Translations under genes and position numbers: made by a program | Shown here: in pieces, positions 10,087 to 20,206 of the stretch | Numbering within the stretch: position 1 is the stretch's first letter | How the letters are laid out: each line of letters begins with the position of its first letter | Notes under the pieces: generated by a model | Databases searched by the model: none | Seen by the model: the letters and a program-made list of their open reading frames with translations, nothing else | Told to the model about the DNA's origin: nothing | Source: Dactylis glomerata | Lineage: Eukaryota; Streptophyta; Magnoliopsida; Poales; Poaceae | Direction: 5' to 3' | Length of the DNA stretch: 64,000 nt | Assembly: GCA_007115705.1 (NCBI GenBank) | Contig: QXEO01000211.1 | Span: 3,061,417 to 3,125,416 of the forward strand

Positions 10087-13012
10087 GCATCTTTGCAAAT
10101 TACTGCGCCTAGCTCAAAGGCGTTAAAGAAAAGCACTCTTGGGAGATAACCCAATGTTTACTTTTCAGTACTTTTTCTTTTATTTGAGTCTTGGAAGTCA
10201 TTACTATTGTAATGACCGCTCCTTATCTTGTTTATTTCGTTTTTGTGTCAAGAGAAGCCTCTAATTTGAGTGAGGTAAAGATTTGGGGATGTTGCTGTCC
10301 TGAAACTGTTTTCGGTGCTGCACCGTAAAAATTCGTGAAAATTCTCTGTTTATCTTTTGGACCTGCGATTTCTTGTGCATATGCTCCAGGTTATATCCAA
10401 ACTTTTCTTAGTTGAACACTTTTTTATTTGAGCAACGGAAAATCCCTAAAAAATTCGTCCTTTGTCAGCTGTTCAGTTTTGACAGATTTCTGCCAATATT
10501 TGGTTTTGCCACTTTATCGCTTTCTTTTGAGTTCTTTTTGATCATGGAACTCTTGTGGAAGTTGCTACAGTAGTATATACTTTATATGTGGTGGTTTTGG
10601 GTTGAAACCTGAAGCTAAAAGAGGGTTGAATATATTTTATGCTTACACTAATGTTGCTAATAGAATTGTGTTTAGTTTTGTATGAAGGAAGTTTTCAAGT
10701 GTAGGGATTGGAGAATGATGAGATGAGTTGAAGAATGGACAAAAGCTCAAGCTTGGGGATGCCCATGCATCACCCCAAGAAATATCCAAGAAGTACAAGC
10801 GTCAAAGCTTGGGGATGCCCCCGAGGCACCCCTTCTTCATCGGCAAAAATCAGGTCACCTTTCAAAACACTATATTTTTATTGCTTCATGCACTATGCGT
10901 TTTTCTTGGAGCGTCAGTTGTTTTAGTTTTCTTAGCTGGTTAGGTTTGTTTGTTTGCTGCAATAAATGGTTAGATCACATCATGTTTCTTTTGGAGGAGA
11001 TGAACTCGTTTTCATTTGCTAAGAACACTCAGTTTTTCACTCTTATCGTTCACCGAGTGTTCTTCTTTTTCTGCTACTGCTTTTGGTTTTCGTTTTTGCC
11101 TTGATTTGCGTTCAGATCTTGTCATATTATTTCATCAAGGTGTATATTTGCCTCTGATCTTTATTGGTTTTCATCAAAAGAGGTGTTTATAAAAATTTCA
11201 AATGGTGTTGGAAAGGAGAAAAAGCTTTGTGCAAAATAGTGGTACAAGAAGGAGCTTGTGTAGACTGCGGCCTAGGCTTTTGCATGTCGTGCTTGATGTC
11301 TTTTTGATAGTATGCTTAGTGGTTTTGCTGTAGCATGACTTGTCTCAAATAACTGAGATTTCTTAATGAGCCTTTGAAAAAATCATGCGTTGTTTTTATT
11401 GTATGGAAGCATTATTTTGGTTTTCTCCTTGATGCTTTATTTGGGTTGACTTGGCGCATGCTCACACATGTTAGACTCTTACAAAGTCGCCAATAGCCTT
11501 CATGATCATTTAGTTTTTGACTTTTGATGCCATCGTATGCTTCTTTTAATGTCGCTTTGTCGCTTTGCATGATTATGGCCATTATTGCTCTCTTAGTTGG
11601 TCGCTCCCGGTCTTTTGCTAGCCCTCGCCTTGTACTGAGTATGAGCTCTACTCGTGCATCCAACTCCTAAAAGCCAAAGTTTTCCAAAGTGTCCACCATA
11701 CATACCTACTAGCAATTTGCTATTCCAAGTAAATTTGACTTGCTTTTATTTTCTCTTCAAATTAAACTCTTACCAGTGTTATGCAAAATTCGATCAGTAA
11801 AGCTCTCACGAACCGGAAGGCACACTTTACTTTTTCCTGTTCTTAAAAATTTGACATTGTGGTCTTTTATGCTGAGTTGTTATGCTTGCAAGTTGTAAGT
11901 TGGATACTAGCCCATCCATGCTGTCATGGGGCAAGCTTTCAACATTGCACTTCCTATTTGAGTTGATATTGTGATCTTTTGTTTATGGATGCCCGCGGTG
12001 TGAAATGAATTGGGAATCTTGTGGGGATCATGGAGTTTGTATATGTGTTAGGGAAACGCCGGGCCGCCAATCTAAGCCATGCATAATTCATGGTGGAAAT
12101 TTGTAGCATACCCATGGTGAACATTCGACGACGCATCTCATAATAAAAAGCTAAACAAAAGGCAAATAAAAGAGATGTCGAGGTGTTCATTGTCTGCTTG
12201 TCCTATCATTTTGGTGTGGGCTTGTTCCATGTCATCGGGCACGGAGGTACCCCATTGGCGGTTCTCAATGATATGCATATACTTACAATGACAAGAGCCT
12301 TGCTTGGGACTCTAAGTAAAGTAGCATGAGATTTGGGTACTCGTATTCACGGGACACGAGGTTTTCAACTTATGATTTGTCAAGCATATGCATCATAATT
12401 GTTCTCGCATTTACTTTAACCATTCAAGATGCTTATGATGGGGGCAATGAGAGCTCAAAGCCGGTAAGTACCATAATTTTTGAAGGTTATAAAACTTGCA
12501 ATCACTGCTTCCCTCTGCGAAGGGCCTTTCTTTTACTTTTATGTTGAGTCACCACCTTCTTTCTTTATGCACCATTAAGAGAGCATAGTTGTCATTCTTA
12601 GTGTGATATGCATTGTCCCAAAGTTCATTGATTGACTCATATTGTTGGTTTCACTTGTTCTTAAATTATTTGTATCTAGTCGCCCTCTTAAACTTGAAGG
12701 TGTCCTATGCATTTATGTTTTGCTCTCTTTGAAGGACAAGCTGAAAACCATTTGTATGTTTTTCCTTATGATTTGAACACACATTTGACTTTCATTGTTT
12801 CATTACCATGATCTTTTGTTTGTGTTCATTTGCATGTTTACAACATGGTTGCTAAGTTTTTATTGTCAAGATTATATCTTCATGCCCATGTTTTAAGTTC
12901 TTATGATCCCAGCTCACAATGCTTACATATATGATCAAGATTGTGTAGGTGCATGTCACCTCAAAAATTATTCTTTTGTTATCACTTACCTACTCGAGGA
13001 CGAGCAGGAGTT
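10087..13012. other. Non-coding interior of the Athila-like element
   Basis: Almost 3 kb without credible coding sequence. It is T-rich on the plus strand. Two internal copies of a polypurine-like word AGCTTGGGGATGCCC lie at about 10751 and 10805, close to the true PPT word at the 3' LTR. Confidence 0.7.
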
Positions 13013-13027
13013 AAGCTTGGGGATGCT
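13013..13027 (+). other. Polypurine tract of the Athila-like element
   Basis: AAGCTTGGGGATGCT lies immediately before the 3' LTR. It is the expected plus-strand primer site, although interrupted by pyrimidines. Confidence 0.7.
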
Positions 13028-14563
13028 TGATACGTCTCAAACGTATCTATAATTTTTGATGCTCCATGCTTGTTTTTACACCATTTGCCTATTGTTTCGT
13101 TACACTTAGTGGCATTTTTATACATTTTCCGGAACTAACCTATTAACGAAGTGCCACAGTGCCAGTTCCCTGTTTTCTGCTGTTTTTGTGTTTCAAAGTG
13201 ATACACAGGAAATATTCTCGGAATTGGACGAAACCAAAGCCAGAAGTCTTATTTTTCCCGGGAGCATCCAGACATCCGAAAGAGAGCCGGAGAGGGGACA
13301 GGGCCTGCCCTCACACTAGGGTGGCGCGGCCCAGGCCCTGGCCGCGCCACCCATGTGTGAGGAGCCCCTGGCTGCTCTCTCGCGATGCCCCTTCACCTAT
13401 ATAAAGCCTCGGGACGGAAAACCCTAAAGGATTCGGCAATTTTCCAGAAGCAGTTCCGCAGCTCTGCCGCCACCACCGACGAATTTCGGGGGACAGAAGT
13501 CTCTGTTCCGGCACCCTGCCGGGACGGGGAAGTGCCCCCGGAGCCATCTCCATCGGTCTCCATCGCCGTCTCCGCCGTCTCCATTGGCCTCACCGCCATC
13601 TCCATCAACCTTGCTGTCTCCTATGATGAGGAGGGAGTAGTTCATCCCCGGGGCTAAGGGCTCTACCGGTAGCTATGTGGTTCACCTCTCTCTCCCATGA
13701 TGTGATCTTTATGTGATCGTGAGCTTTGTATCATGTTGAACAAGTACATGTTATTATTCAGATATTTTGTGTACTCTAGTGATGTTATTAAAGTAATCTA
13801 TTCCTCCTGCTATGGTGTAACGGTGACAGTGCGTGCATCATGGTGGTACTTGGTTTAGGCTATGATTGTGATCTCTTGTGGATTATGAGAATAATTATTG
13901 CTATGATAGTTTGAGTGATCTATTCCTCCTTTCATGGTGTAATGTTGACAGTGTGTGCACCGTGTTAGTACTTGGTTTAAGTTGCAATGATTTCTATCTT
14001 GAATTGTGATCTGATTTGGGTACCTCTATGAGTGGTGTTTGTCAAGTACTTGATGGACTTTAAGGGGTGCTTCTGTAGCCACTACACAATGATTAGTGTT
14101 ATTCAATAGGAGAGTAATTCAGAGTGCCTTAGCAAGAGAAGTTACTTGTTCAATCATGTTATATTGTTGGGAGTGTGTCCACTAGTGAAAGTATGATCCC
14201 TAGGCCTTGTTTCCAAGCTTTGCATACCGTTTACTTGCTATTTTGTTACTTGTTTGCTCGCAGCGATATTTATTTCACATCACGTTTGTTACTTATAATC
14301 ATCTATACCACTTGTATTTCACTATCTCTTCGCCGAACTAGTGCACCTATACATCTGACAAGTGTATTTGGTGTGTTGGGGACACAAGAGACTTTCTGTA
14401 TCGTAATTGCAGGGTTGCTTGAGAGGGATAGCTTTGACCTCTAACCTCCCTGAGTTCGATAAACCTTGGGTGATCCACTTAAGGGAAACTTGCTGCTGTT
14501 CTACGAACCTCTGCACTTGGAGGCCCAACAAGTGTCTACAAGAATAGAAGTGCGTAGACATCA
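13028..14563 (+). repeat. 3' LTR of the Athila-like element
   Basis: 1,536 bp and collinear with 7574-9109 without gaps. It is followed directly by the GTAAG target duplication and the resumed Copia reading frame. Confidence 0.93.
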
Positions 14564-14568
14564 GTAAG

Positions 14569-16650
14569 GTTTCCGTAGCCTCGGGTAAAGGTGAGGCTGC
14601 TGTTGTTGCTGGTAGCGATAGTTCTGATGGTGATTGCTTAGCTGTTTTTGCTGCATGTGTTTCACGTGATGATGAATGGATTCTTGATACCGCATGTTCA
14701 TTTCATATTTGCTGTAACAAGGATTGGTTCAGTTCTTATGAGTCTTTGCAGACTGGAGATTTTGTGCGTGTGGGAAATGACAACCAGTGCGACATTGTTG
14801 GCGTTGGTTCTGTTCAGATCAAGACCCATGATGGGATGACACGCACGTTGACAGGAGTGAAACATATACCCTCCATGGCGAGGAATTTGATCTCTCTTAG
14901 TACCCTGGATTGTGACGGGTACAAGTACAAAGGTGGGGACAAACGTCTGAAGGTATCATCAGGTTCTCTCATTGTTATGATTGGTGATATGAATTCTGCA
15001 AAATTATATGTCCTTAGAGGTAGCACTTTGCCTGGTATTGTTGCTGCCGTTAGTTCTGATGATTCTAGTAAGACTAACCTTTGGCATAAGCGTCTTGGAC
15101 ATATGAGTGAGCTTGGCATGGCAGAATTGGCGAAGAGAGAGCTAATTGATGGTTGCGACTTGAGTAAGTTTGAGTTCTGTGAGCATTGCATTTTTGGTAA
15201 GCATAAAAGAGTTAAATTCAATGCTCCCGTTCATACCACCAAAGGCATTTTAGACTATGTGCATGCTGATGTTTGGGGTCCGTCCCGTAGAACTTCTAAT
15301 GGTGGTGCTAATTACATGCTTACTATTATTGATGATTACTCAAGGAAAGTGTGGCCATATTTTCTGAAACATAAATCTGATGTTTTTACTACTTTTAAGA
15401 AGTGGAAAGTTATGGTAGAAACACAAACTGAAAGGAAGGTTAAGATACTCCGTACTGATAATGGTATGGAATTTTGTTCAAATGAATTTGATGAGTTTTG
15501 CAGCAACGATGGAATGGTAAGACATCACACCATCCCATATACCCCTCAGCAGAATGGCGTGGCTGAACGCATGAACATGACCATTATTTCGAGGGCTCGC
15601 TGCATGTTGTCTAATGCAAAGATGCATAGACGTTTTTGGGCTGAAGTAGCCTCCACCGCATGCTATCTCATCAACAGGTCACCTTCCATTCCACTTGATA
15701 AGAAAACTCCCATTGAGGTATGGTCTGGTTCACCAGCTGATTATTCTGAGTTGAGAGTTTTTGGTTGCACTGCTTATGCTCATGTTGATAATGGAAAGTT
15801 AGAGCCAAGGGCTGTTAAGTGTATCTTCCTTGGTTATGGTTCAGGAGTTAAGGCATATAAATTATGGAATCCTGAAACCAAAAAAGTTTTGTTGAGCAGG
15901 AATGTCATTTTTAATGAGGCGGTTATGTTTTATGATAGTCCGTCTACTGATATTTCTGATGCTATTGATTCTCCTAATGTTTCTGATGATGAGCAACACA
16001 GAATTGGCGTGCAGGTGGAGCACGCAAAGGAGAATGAAAATGTGGTTCCTGAAACCAATAATGATGATGTTTATGTTCCACCTTCACCACCTATTGTTCA
16101 GCAGCCATCACGGTCCATTGCAACTGGCCGTTCTAAGAGAAATATTACACCTCCTAATCGTTTAATTGAAGAGTGTGATATTGTTCATTATGCTTTGAGT
16201 TGTGCTGAACAGGTGGAGCATGATGTTGAACCAGCTACGTACACTGAAGCCATTGCTTCGGTTGATAAGGAAAAGTGGCTAGGTGCGATGCAAGAAGAGA
16301 TGCAATCTCTTGAGAAAAATGGCACATGGGATGTTGTGCGCTTGCCTAAACAAAAGAAGGCTGTCCGCTGCAAGTGGATCTTTAAAAGAAAGGAAGGTTT
16401 ATCTCCTAATGAGCCTCCAAGGTTTAAGGCAAGGTTAGTAGCAAAAGGTTTCAGTCAGATTCCAGGTGTTGATTATACTGATGTTTTCTCCCCAGTTGTG
16501 AAGCATACTTCTATTCGTGCTTTCTTTGGTATTGTTGCTATGCATGATCTTGAGCTTGAGCAGCTAGATGTTAAGATTGCTTTTCTGCATGGCGAGTTGG
16601 AGGAGGAGATATACATGGACCATCCTGAAGGTTTTCGTTGTGCCTGGTAA
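14569..16650 (+). pseudogene. Copia Pol: protease, integrase, start of reverse transcriptase
   Basis: The frame continues gag without a break. Protease: WILDTACSFH, where the DTA triad is accepted in Tnt1-like elements. GAG-pre-integrase zinc region: LWHKRLGH ... CEHCIFGK. Integrase core with the D,D,E residues visible in HADVWGP, LRTDNGMEF and TPQQNGVAER. Reverse transcriptase begins around WLGAMQEEMQSL and CKWIFKRK and reaches QLDVKIAFLHGELEEEI. The frame is then lost by one extra base at about 16636, giving a stop at 16648-16650. The remainder continues in another frame. Confidence 0.9.
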
Positions 16651-17785
16651 GGAGGATCTTGTTTGCAAGTTGAAGAGGTCCCTTTATGGTCTGAAACAGT
16701 CACCACGATAATGGTATAAAAGGTTTGATTCATTTATGCTAGCACATGGTTTTAAGAGATCTCAGTATGATAGCTGTGTGTACATCAAGTTTGTTAATGG
16801 ATCACCTATTTATTTGCTGCTATATGTTGATGATATGTTGATTGCTGCCAAGAGCATGAAAGAGATCACTACTTTAAAGGCTCAATTAAGTAGTGAGTTT
16901 GAGATGAAGGATCTTGGTCCTGCTAAGAAAATACTAGGCATGGAAATTAAGAGGGACAGAAAGTCTAGTTTACTATTTCTTAGTCAAGAAAAATACATTG
17001 AGAAAGTTCTTCATCGTTTTAATATGCATGATGCAAAGTTTGTTAGTACACCTATTGCTTCTCACTTCAAGTTGTCAGCTTTGCAATGTCCTACTTCTGA
17101 AGATGATATTGAGTACATGTCTCGAGTTCCTTATTCTAGTGCTGTTGGTTCCTTGATGTATGCCATGGTTTGTTCCCGGCCTGATCTGTCACATGCTATG
17201 AGTTTGGTCAGTCGATACATGGTTAATCCTGGTAAAGAACATTGGAATGCTGTTCAGTGGATTTTCAGGTACCTTCGCGGCACATCTAAAGCTTGCTTGA
17301 AGTTTGGCAGGACTGGTGGGGGACTCGTAGGCTATGTGGATTCAGATTATGCTGCCGACTTGGATAAGAGGAGGTCCCTCACAGGTTATGTGTTTACTGT
17401 TGGTGGATGTGCTGTTAGCTGGAGGGCTACCTTGCAGGATGTTCCAGCACAATCTACAACTGAGGCTGAGTACATGGCTATCAATGAAGCATGTAAAGAT
17501 GCTGTTTGGCTGAAAGGTCTGTTTGCTGAGCTTTGTGGAGATGATTCTTGCATTAAGTTATTTTGTGACAGTCAAAGTGCTATTTATCTTACTAAAGATC
17601 AGATGTTCCATGAGAGGACAAAGCATATTGATATTAAGTACCACTATGTTCGCCACGTGGTTGCACAAGGTAAACTACAGGTATGCAAGATTAGTACTCA
17701 TGATAATCCTGCTGATATGATGACAAAGTCTGTTCCTGTTGCTAAGTTTGAGCTTTGCTCAAGCTTAGTTGGTATAACTATTTAG
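16637..17785 (+). pseudogene. Copia reverse transcriptase C-terminus and RNase H
   Basis: Continuation of pol after the frameshift. A TAA at 16709-16711 interrupts SPR*WYKRF, where Copia proteins have Gln, so it is a probable CAA-to-TAA change. Downstream are the catalytic YVDDM in LLLYVDDMLIA, then KDLGPAKKILGMEI, the connection RPDLSHAMSLVSRY, and RNase H with VDSDYAADLDKRRS, STTEAEYMA and FCDSQSA. It ends in the usual place, with KHIDIKYHYVR and NPADMMTK preceding the stop. Two lesions only, so the decay is recent. Confidence 0.9.
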
Positions 17786-17868
17786 CCCAAGTGGTTGTTT
17801 GGCACCAGCAAGTGTTTTCTTTATTTGTTCAGGAGATTGTTGAAGTTCATGCTACAAGGAATTTGTCT

Positions 17869-17880
17869 CAAGGTGGAGTT
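17869..17880 (+). other. Polypurine tract of the Copia element
   Basis: CAAGGTGGAGTT directly precedes the 3' LTR, the expected position and composition for a Copia PPT. Confidence 0.8.
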
Positions 17881-18204
17881 TGTTATATTCTGATCCAAAT
17901 TCTATAAAGTAGAGGCCAACTTCTGACGAGCGGAGCGAGGCCCGTCGCCGGAGGCTTGGGCCCGCGGTATGGATCGTTGCCACCGTCTATATATACTCCT
18001 TGTAAGCCGCCGGCTAGGGTTCATCGTATCATAAGATAGCCCACGGCGTTTGTAAACATACACCCGATATAGTGAAGTTTTGCTGGCTGGCGCCCGTGGT
18101 TTTTTACCTCTCTTTGTTGGAGAGGGTTTTCCACGTTAAAATCTTGTGTCTCTGTGTTGTGATTTCTTTTTCGTTCTTCGTTATTGCCTATCGCTTATAT
18201 AACA
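17881..18204 (+). repeat. 3' LTR of the Copia element
   Basis: 324 bp, TG...CA, with the TATATATA box. It has about six substitutions against the 5' LTR, all C/T, and retains the 19 bp missing there. Confidence 0.93.
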
Positions 18205-18245
18205 GAATCCATGCTTCCCGGGATCCACCGTGCCAAGATTTATCA

Positions 18246-18518
18246 GACTAGTCATAGTGGGAGTAACTTAGGTGGTAACATCATACTTTTCAAGATAAAA
18301 TAGTGACATGGCAGGTCATTAATTGAAGAGAGAGAGGCTTGTGGTAACTAGCTATGTTACCATAACATCACACACCCCAAAGTAAAATGAGTCTATAACC
18401 TAATAAATAGCATCTTGCATGACACCACACATAAGTTACTACCCACTATGAAGGTAGTAACATATATTAGTAACATGTGCATGACACTACTCTAAGTTAC
18501 TCCCCACTATGAGCAGCC
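18246..18518. mobile_element. Mutator-like MITE with CATAGTGGGAGTAAC termini
   Basis: Inverted ends TCATAGTGGGAGTAACTTAG and the complement of CTAAGTTACTCCCCACTATGA enclose an AT-rich 273-bp body full of GTAACAT/ATGTTAC words. This terminus is common in Triticeae non-autonomous Mutator-like elements. No clean 9-bp target duplication is visible. Confidence 0.7.
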
Positions 18519-18689
18519 TCAGGCCAAATTGACGAAATACTACACAAGCTACTATAAGGCCCGACAAGTTTTGACCCCTCCCTATGCCTAGGGCCCACCA
18601 ACGGTCTCCCGCAACACTTCAAAATGCTGCCAATGATGCTGCAAAATGCTACGATTTGGTGAGCCACCCATGGAGCTGGCCTACCTAGC

Positions 18690-18845
18690 TTTACATGTGG
18701 GGCACCAAAGTTTATGTGCGCCATGGCTAAACCTGTAGAGGTGGCGTAGGGCTAAACGGTGTGCCATGGATAAATAGACGTTTGGCGCAATGAAATTTAG
18801 GTGCGCCACCGGAGCCACGTGGCTATAAGTCTTTTCGTACTAGTG
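18690..18845. mobile_element. CACTA terminal fragment
   Basis: Ends CTTTTCGTACTAGTG, the complement of a CACTAGTACGAAAAG-type CACTA terminus. It is preceded by GTGCGCCAC/ATGGCTAA words repeated several times, as in subterminal regions. No opposite terminus was identified and the left edge is approximate. Confidence 0.5.
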
Positions 18846-19958
18846 ATTGATGTATACATTTTCTTTCATAACGAGCAATAATCTTTGAGTTATCACATAA
18901 AATGATGATAAAATCTTATTTTGTTCTGCATCGAAATGAACTAAAATTTAGATTATCATACTTGTGTGCTAATACTCAAGAAAAATCACCTCTACCTTTT
19001 TTTCAAGAGTAAAATTACCCCTACTTGACTTATGGAGTAGCTTGAAGACGAGGATCACTGAGTGTAGCTTCAAAGGCTTGGCAACGTGTCTAGATTAAAA
19101 AAGAGTCCAGGCCACTACTGTACACTTTCGGAATGATCTTAAGGTTAAGACAAACTACATTGTGAACGGAGGAGTAACAACTAGCAAGAGAGAACAGACA
19201 ATGTATCTTGGGGTTAACCAGAAATAGCAGGATCTAATAGTTTACTCAGGCAGCTAGCTCAGCTGATCCAGTTTCATCTGAAAGGGACGTAGGCCTCAAC
19301 TAGCTAGCAGCGTGCGTCTGGACGCAACCGTCCAAGGAGAAACCATTTGGCACCATCCACGGCGTTTTCAAAGCTCGGCGACGAGGTCGCAGCTTGGAAA
19401 CGAACAGCAGCGCTACCCGTTAAAGACAGCATATCCCCTGAGATACCTGGAGACGCCGAGACGGAGTACAATATGAAGCAATTCCCTTATGCTCGTATCA
19501 TTGCCTCAAAAAGAAACAGCTCAGCGTAGGCGAGGTGCCGCGGCACAGCCTGCAGCTGCAGGCCATATGTAATAACTAGGTAGGGAGGCGCGGCTTGCCG
19601 CGCGCTTGCCCGCCTAACGACGAGTAAGCATATATAAGCAAACATGATAAAATAAGTTTTAAAACAAAGGAAGTATAATTTTATACAATAGTTACACATA
19701 ATAATTACATCAGGTACACATCTCCTTACCACAAATTTAAGAAAGAACTATGAACTTAAAGAAAAATAGTACATACTATGAACCCAACCCGAAAACTAAA
19801 GAGGACAAGGAGTCACAATGCTCATCAAAGTAGTGGCACCATCATTCACATAAACTACACATATAACATCTGCATTAACCTTGTACATAGCACGCTACCA
19901 GGCATAAGATACAAAGAACATGTGTAGATCATGCTGTCATGGAACCACATGACAAGTA
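18846..19958. other. Intergenic, with a GC-rich island at 19.3-19.6 kb
   Basis: Mostly AT-rich. The segment 19340-19620 has higher GC and short open frames, but no family motif or convincing splice pattern. A palindromic GGCGCGGCTTGCCGCGC lies at about 19589. No gene is called. Confidence 0.4.
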
Positions 19959-19973
19959 GTCTAAACTGAAAAG

Positions 19974-20191
19974 TTTTTTTTTTGAAATAGGGGCAAAAGC
20001 TTTGTCCTAGTCAATTTATTAAGAAGAAGAGATTGTTCAGTTAATTAATAGAAAACTGGACGAAAACCAATACAACAACGCAAAAAACAAACAACACCAA
20101 AGGCCCTGACCAACAAGACAACAAACAAGCTCTCTAAAACCTACAACCACCATAAACTGACCAGACAAAGAGCGCCGGGTGCGTTCAGTTG
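19974..20191 (-). mobile_element. 5'-truncated LINE insertion
   Basis: A ~218-bp insert begins with a poly-T run on the plus strand, that is, a poly-A tail on the minus strand. The preceding minus-strand sequence AAAGCTTTTGCCCCTATTTC resembles the 3' end of grass LINEs. It is flanked by the perfect 15-bp direct repeat GTCTAAACTGAAAAG at 19959-19973 and 20192-20206. Poly-A, 5' truncation and a long target duplication are diagnostic of target-primed reverse transcription. No coding sequence remains. Confidence 0.85.
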
Positions 20192-20206
20192 GTCTAAACT
20201 GAAAAG

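Larger units (their letters stand above)
7574..14563 (+). mobile_element. Athila-like Gypsy LTR element lacking pol, nested in Copia
   Basis: Two LTRs of exactly 1,536 bp (7574-9109, 13028-14563) begin TGATACGTCTC and end AGACATCA. The target duplication GTAAG at 7569-7573 and 14564-14568 is perfect. The PBS matches tRNA-Asp, typical of the Athila lineage, which in Triticeae includes Sabrina and WHAM. The internal region is only 3.9 kb, carries one gag-like or unknown ORF, and shows no protease, reverse transcriptase or integrase motif. The element must have relied on enzymes from another copy. Confidence 0.92.
6402..18204 (+). mobile_element. Tork/Tnt1-like Copia LTR retrotransposon, split by a nested element
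   Basis: Two LTRs (6402-6706 and 17881-18204) begin TGTTATATTC and end TATAACA. A perfect target duplication GAATC lies at 6397-6401 and 18205-18209. The order PBS, gag, protease, integrase, reverse transcriptase, RNase H, PPT is the Copia order. Removing the nested 6,990-bp element plus its duplication leaves about 4.8 kb. LTRs of about 320 bp and the Tnt1-like gag place it near the Tork lineage; the Triticeae family name is unknown to me. The LTRs differ by about six substitutions and one 19-bp gap, so the insertion is fairly recent. Confidence 0.93.
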
